A DNA stretch of 51,689 nt from an uncultured Saprospiraceae bacterium (lineage in GTDB: Bacteria; Bacteroidota; Bacteroidia; Chitinophagales; Saprospiraceae): positions 1 to 51,689 of the forward strand of contig CAKZVJ010000135.1 of assembly GCA_937923345.1 (NCBI GenBank), given 5' to 3'. A program made the translations under genes and the position numbers. How positions within the stretch are numbered: position 1 is the stretch's first letter; every line of letters starts with the position of its first letter. The notes beneath the pieces are model-generated. The model was not told the origin of the DNA, did no database searches, and saw only the letters and a program-made list of their open reading frames with translations. Shown piece after piece: positions 43,666 to 51,689 of the stretch.

Positions 43666-44721
43666 CTAATAATATGCTAATATATTAAAAAGCCGATCGC
43701 TCATTTTGTTCTCTTTTGCCAATAGATATTCTTTTTCTGAGCAAGGGATGAGTTTTCCCTTTTCTTTTCCTATTGAAGGTAGTTCAATCCACCAATGTTC
43801 GCTTTTTTCGTTTTTCCAGAAATGTAATTGCTGATCTAAGCTTTCAATGTCAACAATAAAATTGGTCATTTCATTTTTTGTTTGCTTGTTATGACGGACT
43901 TTGAGTCTTCCTTGTATGCTGTACCATACGAGGCAGGCCACTAATTCGGCTCCGGCTTTTTCATTTTCTAGCTCGAAACCATAAATATGAAGACCCATTA
44001 GTTTTTCAGATGAAGTTGCATATTTTAGTAGCTGACATGATTCTTCTGCAGTTAAACCAATATTATTTTGATTTATTAATCCAATTGAATTGCTGGCTTT
44101 TATAGATTTCATATCAAAAGCCAAAATATTTTGGTTTCTTAAGATTGGTTCGGCTTCCTTTATGTCATCTCTGATTTTACCTAGACTTAAGAGTCCTGAA
44201 AGGTCTAACTTAGGGTTAGCTTGGATTACAGGATTTGAATAATGCTTTTGGTAAGCTAAAAACGATAATTTATTTACTTTTTCCTCTTCAACAAGCTGAG
44301 TGTATATCTTGTAACAGCTTGATGATTTACTTGTTGAAGGAGATATAAATCCATAATCAGCACTTCTTTCTAACCGCTTGATAGCATTAGCAAGTGCTAA
44401 ACTAGTGTTTATGTCTGAATCCAGCACAATAGGGAATATCCCTTGAGAAAGCAGCTCTTTATAAGCAGAGGTCATTAAGCTTATATCATTATTACGTATA
44501 TCTCCTAGATCAGCAATATTCTCAATAATAGATGATAGTTCTAGGTTATAAAAAGCCTCTCTAATCAATTTAGAGGATTCATTTTTTCCGATAATAGCAA
44601 TTTTGGAATATAACTCAATGGAATCTAGGGAGTTAGATTCAAAGTAAGGTGTGGAATTGTATTTTTTATAAACATCTCTAAAAAGAGATGTAGGTGATGG
44701 GTCTATCCAATTAACCAACAT
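43666..44721 (-). CDS. Arginase/formiminoglutamase-fold protein without metal ligands
   Basis: The 351-aa product matches the ureohydrolase fold in its second half: LGKIRDDIKEAEPILRNQNILAFDMKSIKAS corresponds to the conserved 'E.EP.LR.AD..SFD..A' strand, and LTAEESCQLLKYATSSEKLMGLHIYGFE to the 'GL..EE.C.IARYAG.S' helix. However, the metal-binding elements of active enzymes are missing: the Gly-Gly-His loop is replaced by LDSDINTS (residues 100-107), and the D-x-H-x-D loop is not present near ADYGFISP (121-128). I infer a catalytically inactive relative. Such proteins exist in Bacteroidota and are often annotated as formimidoylglutamase. The gene is convergent with murF, the stops being only 3 nt apart, and divergent from the OmpA-family gene. 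The role is unknown. Confidence 0.75.
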   Translation of the reverse strand: MLVNWIDPSPTSLFRDVYKKYNSTPYFESNSLDSIELYSKIAIIGKNESSKLIREAFYNLELSSIIENIADLGDIRNNDISLMTSAYKELLSQGIFPIVLDSDINTSLALANAIKRLERSADYGFISPSTSKSSSCYKIYTQLVEEEKVNKLSFLAYQKHYSNPVIQANPKLDLSGLLSLGKIRDDIKEAEPILRNQNILAFDMKSIKASNSIGLINQNNIGLTAEESCQLLKYATSSEKLMGLHIYGFELENEKAGAELVACLVWYSIQGRLKVRHNKQTKNEMTNFIVDIESLDQQLHFWKNEKSEHWWIELPSIGKEKGKLIPCSEKEYLLAKENKMSDRLFNILAYY

Positions 44722-45104
44722 ATACTTATATTTTGAAATTTGTGAAACCTAAGAATTATAAATGAGGTAAACAAATCTAGTATTGTATTATAATAAAAAT
44801 AAATATATAAAAAGAGTAGTTACTTCTTACTCGAAACTATGTCTGAATAATTAGTTGACAATTATTATTAATAATTACTTTAATATGATGAATTAATAAT
44901 TGTTTTGTTAAATTTGCCCTACTTTTAATACGATCAAAAGGCAAATTTTAATTACCCATTCGTATCAGAATTGACAAAAGTAATTAAACAGTTGTTTAAG
45001 CTTTTTTCTGAAAGCTCACGCTATAAACCAAAAGTTACACGAAATTTTTAATTTAAATTATATTTTATTATTCAATTTGTTTAATCATTCAAAGTAAGAA
45101 CCTT
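44722..45104. other. AT-rich divergent intergenic region (383 bp)
   Basis: No ORF or RNA gene is seen. The region is very AT-rich with many TAAT and TTAATAAT words. One exact -7 box lies at 44909-44916. The rest would be a long leader for the OmpA-family gene. Confidence 0.5.
44909..44916 (+). promoter_or_regulatory. Candidate -7 box for the OmpA-family gene
   Basis: TAAATTTG matches TAnnTTTG. If used, the leader would be about 180 nt. The -33 region is not a clear TTTG, so this is tentative. Confidence 0.35.
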
Positions 45105-46631
45105 ATGACAAGGAAATTTTCAATATTGTTAGCCCTTATTCTAGGTATATATATGACAGGGCTTGCTCAAGAAGCAGCAACATCTTCTTCTTTAGCAATT
45201 AAGTCAAAGCCTAAGAATATGTGGGAAATCGGTCTAAATGTTGGTCATGACATAGTTACCGGTGATGTCGACTGGAACAGCGGTTTCGGTGTAGGACTAC
45301 ATGCTAGAAAAGCTCTTGATTATGTTTTTTCTGTTCGTTTTGATGCTAATTATGAGGCATTATCAGGTGATGAAGAGGAAGATATTAGAAGAGAAGATGG
45401 AGCCCGCTATGGTTTTGCAAACTGGCAGCCCGAGTATGAGACTAACATAATCAGTGGTGATGCAACACTTGTAGCTAGTCTAAATCAATTTAAAGTATTC
45501 AAGAAAAACAAAATCAATCCTTATCTTTTTGCTGGAGCTGGTATTGGTAACTTCGATGTTACCGCTATAAATGGTTCAGAGGAAGTGGATGTTGATGATG
45601 ATTCTCTATTTGATGATCCATGGACTGTATCTTCTTACTTTACTGGTGGATTTGGTGTTGGATTCAGAGTAGGAAAGAAGGCTTCTATAGGTATAGAGCA
45701 TAAGGTTAAATCTGTTTTGGGTAGAGGTGATGATTTATTAGATGCTGCTGAGCTTTTAGGTTCTTCTGAGACATCTTCTAGAGATTTAATCAACTACACT
45801 AACATTAGATTAAGCTTTGCGATTGGTAAAGGTGATGATCAAGCTATGCCTTTATTTTGGGCTTCTCCTTTAGATATGATTGCTGACGATTTAGCTGAAG
45901 TAAAAGCTAGACCAATATTTGATAACAATGATACTGATGGTGATGGAGTAGTTGATGCATTTGATCAAGAAGCTAATACTGATGCAGGTTGTCCTGTTGA
46001 TACAAGGGGTGTGACTCTTGATAGTGATGGTGATGGGATCGCAGATTGTAAAGATAAGGAACCATATTCACCTCCAGGATACAAAGTAGATAATCAAGGT
46101 GTAGCTGATGTTCCAGCGCCTGACTATGTAAATGAAAATGATGTAAACAGAATCGTTGATGCTAAGTTGAAAGACTTTAGAGTACCAACTCCAGCGATTC
46201 CTCCTATGGATTGGTTCTTACCTATGGTTAACTTTGACAACAATAAGTATTCTATCAAGAATTCAGAATATGCTAAGTTGCGTCAAGTTGCTCAAGTTAT
46301 GAAGCAGCACCCAGGAATGAGAGTAGTAGCAACTGGTTTTACAGATGCGACTGCCAGCAACTGTTATAACGATGTTCTTTCTTACAATAGAGCTCAAGCA
46401 GCCATTGATTATATGGTAAGTAAGTACGGAATTGGAAGAGATAGATTTATTTTGAACTACTCTGGTGAAAATGATTTGCTTGTTCCTACTAACGCAAAAA
46501 GCTTGGTGAACAGAAGAGTTGAATTCAAAGTAGCAACTGTTGAATCTAACGTTGGTAAGCCTGATTGTGGCGTAAATAACGCTGGTAGAGGTGGTTCTGG
46601 ATACTCAGGAAATAAAGAAAGCGGTTATTAA
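45105..46631 (+). CDS. OmpA-family outer-membrane protein with calcium-binding TSP3-like repeats
   Basis: The 508-aa product has a signal peptide (MTRKFSILLALILGIYMTGLAQ). An N-terminal beta-barrel of about 240 residues (WEIGLNVGHDIVTGDV, YLFAGAGIGNFDV, SYFTGGFGVGFRVG, SIGIEHKV, NIRLSFAIG) is followed by two thrombospondin-type-3-like Asp-rich loops (NNDTDGDGVVDAFD and DSDGDGIADCKD), which should bind calcium. The OmpA C-terminal peptidoglycan-binding domain (about 365-485) contains NFDNNKYSIK, VVATGFTDATAS, YNRAQAAIDYM and LVNRRVEFKV. Such proteins tie the outer membrane to the cell wall and are usually abundant. A Gly/Ser-rich tail ends it. A long AT-rich leader precedes it and a strong bidirectional terminator follows. 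Confidence 0.9.
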   Translation: MTRKFSILLALILGIYMTGLAQEAATSSSLAIKSKPKNMWEIGLNVGHDIVTGDVDWNSGFGVGLHARKALDYVFSVRFDANYEALSGDEEEDIRREDGARYGFANWQPEYETNIISGDATLVASLNQFKVFKKNKINPYLFAGAGIGNFDVTAINGSEEVDVDDDSLFDDPWTVSSYFTGGFGVGFRVGKKASIGIEHKVKSVLGRGDDLLDAAELLGSSETSSRDLINYTNIRLSFAIGKGDDQAMPLFWASPLDMIADDLAEVKARPIFDNNDTDGDGVVDAFDQEANTDAGCPVDTRGVTLDSDGDGIADCKDKEPYSPPGYKVDNQGVADVPAPDYVNENDVNRIVDAKLKDFRVPTPAIPPMDWFLPMVNFDNNKYSIKNSEYAKLRQVAQVMKQHPGMRVVATGFTDATASNCYNDVLSYNRAQAAIDYMVSKYGIGRDRFILNYSGENDLLVPTNAKSLVNRRVEFKVATVESNVGKPDCGVNNAGRGGSGYSGNKESGY

Positions 46632-46666
46632 TCTTAGGATTACTAATTAATACTATCTAATTAATA

Positions 46667-46700
46667 AAAAAAGCCAGTTGTTTAATCAACTGGCTTTTTT
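46667..46700. terminator. Bidirectional intrinsic terminator
   Basis: A perfect 14-bp stem (AAAAAAGCCAGTTG with its complement) around a 6-nt loop, with A and T runs on each side. It lies between the OmpA-family gene and the convergent CoA-binding gene and can end both transcripts. Confidence 0.9.
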
Positions 46701-46748
46701 TATGATCGTATTGAATTTATGTAGAAAGGCTTAGATGAGATTTCTTTT

Positions 46749-47135
46749 CTAGAAATTGCCAACAGAAAGCATTACGAGGGTACAAGCATTTAAAACTTCT
46801 ATTCCCTCTTTCTTAAGCTTACTGTACAATAAAGTGTTTTCTGCTCCGGGGTTAAAGATTACTCTTTTTGGTTTTCTGCTTAAAATATCTTCCTCATACT
46901 CAGATTGATGCACTTCCCTTAAATATACACTTACAGTGTGAATCTCAAGTTCATTCTCAAGATCTGCAAATGAATCCTCTATTTCAACCCCATTTATCAC
47001 CCCATCTGATCTCCCTATAGCAAAAACGGTGTGTCCTCTTTCAGTTAGGGCTTTTATAGCTTTGTTTGAATAGCGGGTCGGCTTGGATGAAGCTCCTAAT
47101 ACAAGTACTGATTTTGAATTCTCCTTATCTTTCAT
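46749..47135 (-). CDS. CoA-binding-domain protein (YccU-like)
   Basis: The 128-aa product is a single Rossmann-like CoA-binding domain: VLVLGASSKPTRYSNKAIKAL at the N-terminus, GHTVFAIGR, then VSVYLREVHQSE and RVIFNPGAENTLLYSKLKKEGIEVLNACTLVML. Stand-alone members are about 120-140 aa and their role is poorly defined; they bind CoA or a related nucleotide. It lies downstream of the E2 acyltransferase gene on the same strand, but a terminator between them suggests a separate transcript. The start at 47135 is the only one that gives the full first strand. Confidence 0.85.
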   Translation of the reverse strand: MKDKENSKSVLVLGASSKPTRYSNKAIKALTERGHTVFAIGRSDGVINGVEIEDSFADLENELEIHTVSVYLREVHQSEYEEDILSRKPKRVIFNPGAENTLLYSKLKKEGIEVLNACTLVMLSVGNF

Positions 47136-47145
47136 AGCTATTAAA

Positions 47146-47184
47146 CAAAAAAAATCAGGATTAAGCTGAACCTAATCCTGATTT
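47146..47184 (-). terminator. Intrinsic terminator after the E2 gene
   Basis: AAATCAGGATTA pairs with TAATCCTGATTT (12 bp, 9-nt loop), and the minus strand continues into a T-run. It lies 23 nt past the E2 stop codon and just before the ATG of the CoA-binding gene. Confidence 0.85.
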
Positions 47185-47206
47185 ATAATGAGAATAATTG
47201 AAATTC

Positions 47207-48505
47207 TTATACTAATAGTCTAATTGGATCTTCTAATAAGGACTTCAATGTATTTAGGAATTCTGAACCTGTCGCTCCATCTACCACTCTATGGTCGCAA
47301 GAAAGAGTAACCTTCATCATTCTACCAGCCTTTATTTCTCCGTTTTCAACAATCGCTTTTTCGAAGATTCCGCCGACAGCAAGAATACATGCATCAGGTG
47401 GGTTTATGATTGCAGTAAATTCTTCTATTCCAAACATTCCAAGATTAGAGATGGTAAATGTATTTCCCTGCATTTCTTCAGGACTCAGCTTTTTAACTTT
47501 TGCCTTATCTGCTAAAATTCTAACCTCCTTATTAATGTAGGAAAGAGACTTTTGATCAGCATTTTTGATAACTGGAACAAGAAGTCCGTCATCTACGGCT
47601 ACGGCTACGCCTATATTGATATTACCATTATATCTTATCCTATCACCCAACCATGAAGAATTTACCTTAGGATGCTTTTTAAGCGCTCCAGCTACTGCTT
47701 TTACTACAAGGTCATTAAATGAGATTTTAACATCTGAAACTTCATTCAGTCGTTTTCTACTGTCCCAGGTATTGGTCATATTGATTTCAATAGTCAAGTA
47801 GAAGTGCGGAGCCCCAAATTTGCTTTCACTTAATCTCCTTGCTATCGTCTTTCTCATTTGACTGATCGCCACATCTTCATCTTTCCCACTTACAGTACCT
47901 AATTGAGGTAGCGTAGGGACAGATTTTGCCTTTGCAGAGGCAGTAGGATTACTTAAGAAGGCTTCTATATCCTTTTTGACAATTCTACCATTGTCCCCAG
48001 AGCCAGATAGCGATTCTAAAGCTATTCCAGCCTCATTTGCCATGGATCTAGCCAGGGGTGAGATTTTTATTCTGCCGTTAGAACTATGTTGTTCTGGATT
48101 AGTAGCAGGAGCGGGTGGTGGAGTAGGAGCGGATGTATTTGCTGCAGAGACAGCTTGTGCTGGCTCCTGTACAGGCTCAGCTATTGCTTCTTGTTTTGTC
48201 TCCTCTTTAGCTTCGACTTTGTTACCAGTCTCAGCTTCCGCAGCGGCAACAGCTGCTTTCCAATCTTCCCCTTCTTCACCAATTACGGCTATTACCCCGT
48301 CTATTGGGACAGCACCCTCTTTAACTGCGATATGCAGTAGCACTCCATCAAAATAGCTATCTAGTTCCATGGTTGCTTTATCGGTCTCCACCTCAGCTAA
48401 AGTGTCTCCAGAAGATACTGTCTCTCCTTCTTTCACAAGCCAGGCGACGATTACACCCTCTTCCATAGTATCACTCATTCGAGGCATTTTAATTACTTCA
48501 GCCAT
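47207..48505 (-). CDS. Dihydrolipoamide acetyltransferase (E2) of a 2-oxoacid dehydrogenase, probably pyruvate
   Basis: The ATG at 48505 gives the standard E2 start MAEVIKMPRMSDTMEEG; an earlier in-frame ATG at 48538 only adds 11 residues. The 432-aa product has one lipoyl domain with Lys43 in ETDKATMELD, a long Ala/Pro/Glu-rich linker (about 95-150), a peripheral E1/E3-binding domain (KISPLARSMANEAGI, GSGDNGRIVKKDIEAFL), and the catalytic domain ending with DHRVVDG (His405, Asp409). It transfers acetyl groups from lipoate to CoA. The form of the lipoyl domain fits the pyruvate complex better than the 2-oxoglutarate one. Only one lipoyl domain is present, and many Bacteroidota E2 proteins carry two. 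It is divergent from recR, with a -7 box about 30 nt upstream. Confidence 0.9.
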   Translation of the reverse strand: MAEVIKMPRMSDTMEEGVIVAWLVKEGETVSSGDTLAEVETDKATMELDSYFDGVLLHIAVKEGAVPIDGVIAVIGEEGEDWKAAVAAAEAETGNKVEAKEETKQEAIAEPVQEPAQAVSAANTSAPTPPPAPATNPEQHSSNGRIKISPLARSMANEAGIALESLSGSGDNGRIVKKDIEAFLSNPTASAKAKSVPTLPQLGTVSGKDEDVAISQMRKTIARRLSESKFGAPHFYLTIEINMTNTWDSRKRLNEVSDVKISFNDLVVKAVAGALKKHPKVNSSWLGDRIRYNGNINIGVAVAVDDGLLVPVIKNADQKSLSYINKEVRILADKAKVKKLSPEEMQGNTFTISNLGMFGIEEFTAIINPPDACILAVGGIFEKAIVENGEIKAGRMMKVTLSCDHRVVDGATGSEFLNTLKSLLEDPIRLLV

Positions 48506-48535
48506 CTTATTTATTTTTGGATTGTTATAATCTCG

Positions 48536-48543
48536 CAAAAATA
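48536..48543 (-). promoter_or_regulatory. Candidate -7 box for the E2 gene
   Basis: Reads TATTTTTG on the minus strand, matching TAnnTTTG, about 30 nt before the ATG at 48505. No clear -33 element. Confidence 0.4.
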
Positions 48544-48645
48544 CCTCATAGAGAAGTATTTACCATATTTTAAACCTACTTTAGTGACTAAGGGTTAAAT
48601 TTTTATCTTTAATTTAGCGTTTTTTATATAAATACCGACCAGTTT

Positions 48646-49251
48646 ATGCAGTTTTCCTCTATTCTACTTTCAGAAGCCGTAGAATCATTCTCTTCACTCC
48701 CTGGTATTGGAAAAAAAACAGCACTTCGGTTAGTTCTGCATCTTTTAGATGAGGAGCCCAATATGACAGAAAATATGGCTGCAAAATTGGTAAAGATGAG
48801 ACAAAACATAAAACACTGTCAAAGGTGTTTCAATATATCTGATAATGATATCTGTCAAATCTGCAGTAGCGCTAAAAGGGATAAATCACTGGTATGTGTC
48901 GTTAGAAATATTAAAGATATTATCGCGATCGAAGAAACTGGTCATTTTTTTGGTGTTTATCATGTCTTAGGCAATCTTATTTCCCCTATTGATGGTATTG
49001 GTCCAGAAGATATAAGAATTGCAGAATTAGTATCGAGGGTAGATTCAAAAGAGATAAAAGAGATAATTATGGCAATAAGCCCTTCTATTGAAGGAGAAAC
49101 AACCATATTTTATATATCTAAAAAACTTAGCCATTCAGATGTTTCTATTTCGACCATTGCGAGAGGTGTTTCTTTCGGAGGAGAATTAGAGTATGCCGAT
49201 GAAATAACTCTTGGAAGATCAATTATTTCTAGAGTAAAATATGAGCGCTAA
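48646..49251 (+). CDS. recR: Recombination mediator RecR
   Basis: The 201-aa product is a standard RecR. The N-terminal helix-hairpin-helix is FSSLPGIGKKTALRLVLHLL. The Zn finger is C-x2-C...C-x2-C (CQRC ... CQIC), followed by a Toprim domain (LVCVVRNIKDIIAIEETGHFFGVYHVLGNLISPIDGIGPEDI) and the conserved end IARGVSFGGELEYADEITLGRSI. RecR works with RecO and RecF to load RecA at gaps. The start at 48646 is the first ATG and gives the usual length. The stop is 13 nt before the glycosyltransferase ATG, so the two are probably co-transcribed. Confidence 0.95.
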   Translation: MQFSSILLSEAVESFSSLPGIGKKTALRLVLHLLDEEPNMTENMAAKLVKMRQNIKHCQRCFNISDNDICQICSSAKRDKSLVCVVRNIKDIIAIEETGHFFGVYHVLGNLISPIDGIGPEDIRIAELVSRVDSKEIKEIIMAISPSIEGETTIFYISKKLSHSDVSISTIARGVSFGGELEYADEITLGRSIISRVKYER

Positions 49252-49264
49252 TCTGTACCAGTAA

Positions 49265-51214
49265 ATGAAGCTATCCATTGTTATAGTTAGTTATAATGTA
49301 CGATATTTTTTAGAGCAAGCTCTACACTCAGTGTATTCTGCATTGGAAGGAGTGGATGGTGAAGTATTTGTGGTTGACAATGCTTCTTCTGACGATAGCG
49401 TACATTTAGTTAAGAACAAGTTTCCACAAGCACATCTCATTGCGAACAAAGAAAATGTAGGATTTTCCGTGGCTAATAATCAGGCCATCAGAAAGGCTAA
49501 AGGAGAGTATGTACTATTACTCAATCCTGATACTCTTGTCGAAGAAGACACATTTGTTAAATGTATCCAATTTATGAATCAGGATTCTTCAATTGGTGCA
49601 GTAGGGGTGAAAATGATAGATGGCTCTGGAAAATTTTTGCCTGAATCTAAGAGGGGGTTTCCCAGTCCCTTGGTCGCTTTTTATAAAACCTTTGGATTGT
49701 CAAAATTATTCTCCAAATCAAAAATATTTAATAAGTATCATTTAGGGCATCTGGATGAAAACAAGTCATGGGAGATAGATGTCTTGGCTGGAGCATTTAT
49801 GTTCATACGAAAGTCTGTTTTAGATGAAGTTGGCCTTTTAGATGAAGCATTTTTTATGTACGGCGAGGATATAGACCTCTCTTATCGAATACAAAAAGCA
49901 GGATATAAGAATTACTATTATCATGATACGACTATCATACACTATAAAGGAGAAAGTACCAAGAAAGGCAATCTTAATTATGTAAAGACTTTTTATAGGG
50001 CGATGATACTTTTTGCTAAAAAACACTTTACAGGACCTATGGCAGGTCTATTTATCATCTTTTTAAATCTAGCCATTTACTTTCGAGCTGGATTGACAGT
50101 AGTCAAGAATATTTTCAAAAAATCTCATTATGCAATCTTTGATGCCCTCGTTATTTTTTTGGGAATATTTCTGATAAAAGATTTTTGGGCCAATTATTTT
50201 TATCATGACCCGAGTTATTTCAACTCTAGTTTAATGAAATTTAATGCTCCTCTGTACACAGGCATATGGGCTGTTAGTTTATTTTTCAATGGTACTTACG
50301 ATAAACCTTTTGAATTGAGGAGACTCATTCGTGGTTTATTTATTGGTTTACTTATCATAGCAGGTGTTTATGGCTTTTTGAATATTGAATATCGCTCTAG
50401 TCGTGCTATTATTCTATTAACTACAGCATGGGCACTTTTCTTTACCGTGTTATACAGATATCTCTTCTATTTTATAAAGTATAAAACACTAAACATTATA
50501 AGTGGGCACAATAGCAATGTGGTTATTGTAGGCTCTATAAATGAGAGCTCTAAAGTCAAAAAATTATTAGGCAACGTGTTTGCTCAAAAAAATATTATAG
50601 GTATTGTTTCATCAGAGGAGTATGAACAAAATAGAGATGTAGTAGATAGACTAGAAAACTTATCAGAGGTAGTTCAGATATTTAAAATTACAGAAATTAT
50701 TTTTTGTGCAAAGGATGTTTCTTCTCAACAAATTATTTCATGGATGACCTCATTAGGTTCCAGTATAGATTTTAAGATTCTACCTCAAGAGAGTTTTAGC
50801 ATTATTGGAAGTTCGTCAAAAGAGAATCCCGGAGAATTGTACACCGTAGATGTCAGATTCAATATCTCGGATGTAGTATCGAAAAGAAATAAAAGAATGT
50901 TAGATTTAGGTGTCTTATTGCTAGTAGTATTTGCTTTTCCAATTTTTATAATATTTACCAGAAATAGGAGAGGACTATTAAAAAACTGGTGGAAGGTATT
51001 AATAAATAAAGTATCTTGGGTCGGGTATAATAAGGCGGATACTTCCAATTTGCCAGCTATAAAACCTTGTGTACTTCCTAATGATATTTCATTCTCAGAT
51101 AGCAACCTTAATCAGAAATCTAAATATCAATTAAACTTTATATATGCTAAGGATTACTCAGTATACAGAGATATTCGATTGATATTTGAAAATATTTCAC
51201 AGCTGGGCAGATAG
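49265..51214 (+). CDS. Family-2 glycosyltransferase fused to a membrane/nucleotide-binding-like C-terminal half
   Basis: The 649-aa product begins with a GT-A family 2 domain (residues about 1-240): SIVIVSYNVR, VVDNASSDDS, NPDT (metal/sugar-nucleotide site at about 87-90), GAFMFIRKSVLDEVGLLDE and GEDIDLSYRI near 199. This is the rhamnosyltransferase-like subgroup. About four membrane segments follow (about 255-400), then a soluble segment with VVIVGS at about 417 and an alternating alpha/beta pattern (IIGIVSSEEYE, EIIFCAKDVSS). That pattern resembles the nucleotide-binding-like part of polyprenyl-phosphate sugar transferases. A last hydrophobic helix lies at about 547-565. The transferase catalytic end of such enzymes is not evident. 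It probably builds a cell-surface polysaccharide at the inner membrane (inference). It sits 13 nt after recR, likely in one operon. Confidence 0.82.
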   Translation: MKLSIVIVSYNVRYFLEQALHSVYSALEGVDGEVFVVDNASSDDSVHLVKNKFPQAHLIANKENVGFSVANNQAIRKAKGEYVLLLNPDTLVEEDTFVKCIQFMNQDSSIGAVGVKMIDGSGKFLPESKRGFPSPLVAFYKTFGLSKLFSKSKIFNKYHLGHLDENKSWEIDVLAGAFMFIRKSVLDEVGLLDEAFFMYGEDIDLSYRIQKAGYKNYYYHDTTIIHYKGESTKKGNLNYVKTFYRAMILFAKKHFTGPMAGLFIIFLNLAIYFRAGLTVVKNIFKKSHYAIFDALVIFLGIFLIKDFWANYFYHDPSYFNSSLMKFNAPLYTGIWAVSLFFNGTYDKPFELRRLIRGLFIGLLIIAGVYGFLNIEYRSSRAIILLTTAWALFFTVLYRYLFYFIKYKTLNIISGHNSNVVIVGSINESSKVKKLLGNVFAQKNIIGIVSSEEYEQNRDVVDRLENLSEVVQIFKITEIIFCAKDVSSQQIISWMTSLGSSIDFKILPQESFSIIGSSSKENPGELYTVDVRFNISDVVSKRNKRMLDLGVLLLVVFAFPIFIIFTRNRRGLLKNWWKVLINKVSWVGYNKADTSNLPAIKPCVLPNDISFSDSNLNQKSKYQLNFIYAKDYSVYRDIRLIFENISQLGR

Positions 51215-51318
51215 TCATACTTCTTTTTGGTATGGTTATTGGAACTAACAATCCTGTTACATTTCACTTAATATTTTCCCTCCTTCTTTTTTAGTAGTCC
51301 CTCGTAAATTAATCTTAA

Positions 51319-51689
51319 ATGACTAAGTTAAGCGTATTTATGGCTACCCTCATTTTTTTATCATTTTCAACTCTTAATGCTAGCACTATTATAGGAGTGG
51401 CAGACGATGCTTTTGTAATGAAGAACAACTCATTAGTTTTTGATGTGTTGGAAAACGATATTATCACTGGAGAGATTCTAGGATTTGGAATTGAAATTTA
51501 TCCAACCTATGGAGAGGTCACCATCAACGATGATAAGTCAGTTACCTACAAGCCTTTCGAAAATGTATGTGAAGAAGTAGATTATTTCTTCTACTATGTC
51601 GAAGACGATGAAGGGCCTAAGTTGGTTGAAGTTTCAATTGATATATTATGCGAACCTTTGACAATAATGAATGGGTTTTATGGCGAAGT
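51319..51689 (+). CDS. Exported cadherin/Ig-like domain protein, 5' part only
   Basis: The ATG at 51319 opens a signal peptide (MTKLSVFMATLIFLSFSTLNAST), and the frame stays open to the window edge (123 codons). The mature start matches the bacterial cadherin-like module: ADDAFVMKNNSLVFDVLENDI, then YGEVTINDDKSVTYKPFENVCEEVDYFFYYVEDDEG, ending near DILCEP. Such domains occur in tandem in secreted adhesins, often with a T9SS sorting domain at the far end, which is beyond the window. The calcium-binding aspartates and one likely disulfide (C..C) are visible. It is about 100 nt after the glycosyltransferase gene. Partial, so the full architecture is unknown. Confidence 0.8.
   Translation, partial: MTKLSVFMATLIFLSFSTLNASTIIGVADDAFVMKNNSLVFDVLENDIITGEILGFGIEIYPTYGEVTINDDKSVTYKPFENVCEEVDYFFYYVEDDEGPKLVEVSIDILCEPLTIMNGFYGE

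Noticed and set aside
47976-48356. Plus-strand frame of 126 codons over the E2 gene
   Set aside because: Antisense shadow of the Ala/Pro/Glu-rich linker of E2; its composition is explained by that linker.

Overview
The window looks like chromosome of a gliding or surface-associated member of the Bacteroidota, probably near Saprospiria/Saprospiraceae (inference). The grounds are: core parts of the type IX secretion system (T9SS: PorV, PorU, PorP/SprF) and the gliding lipoprotein GldJ; giant exported proteins ending in T9SS sorting domains of both type A and type B; low G+C sequence with few recognisable Shine-Dalgarno sites; and -7 boxes of the Bacteroidota form TAnnTTTG. One promoter, before gldJ, matches the full TTTG-N19-TAnnTTTG pattern exactly. 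There is no clear prophage, insertion sequence, CRISPR array or rRNA operon. The one tRNA is an initiator tRNA-Met.

Layout. 1-4.1 kb (minus): the 5' part of a beta-barrel outer-membrane protein gene, a 982-residue exported protein of unknown function, and an M23-type peptidase. 4.35-23.6 kb (plus): three very large secreted repeat proteins. The first (about 1,800 aa) has a P-domain-like N-terminus, about 27 copies of a roughly 41-residue two-cysteine repeat, SprB-type modules and a type A sorting domain; a broken orphan copy of its C-terminus follows. The other two (about 2,430 and 1,730 aa) are tandem paralogues, each with a shared N-terminal domain, a long array of Ig/PKD-like repeats with paired cysteines, one SprB-like module and a type B (CHU_C-like) sorting domain. 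24.0-30.7 kb (plus): FabG-like reductase, patatin-like lipase, an ABC membrane protein/ATPase pair, a TPP riboswitch heading a TonB-dependent receptor, and a DUF2188-like protein. 30.7-33.9 kb (minus): thiolase, TPR protein, tRNA-fMet. 34.2-43.7 kb: T9SS/gliding island with porV and porU (minus) divergent from porP/sprF, gldJ and murF (plus). 43.7-51.7 kb: a ureohydrolase-fold protein lacking its metal ligands, an OmpA-family protein, a CoA-binding-domain protein, a dihydrolipoamide acetyltransferase, recR, a two-part glycosyltransferase, and the start of a cadherin-like exported protein.

How the parts fit. The giant proteins are expected T9SS cargo: Sec signal peptide, export, then recognition of the C-terminal domain by PorV/PorU (type A) or a PorP/SprF-linked route (type B). 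GldJ belongs to the gliding/T9SS apparatus. The TPP riboswitch implies that the TonB-dependent receptor imports thiamine or a precursor. Several intergenic stretches (around 10.2, 23.8 and 34.0 kb) hold dense hairpins not explained by the neighbouring genes and could be structured RNAs or dispersed repeats. All functions come from motif recognition by eye; no database search was run.
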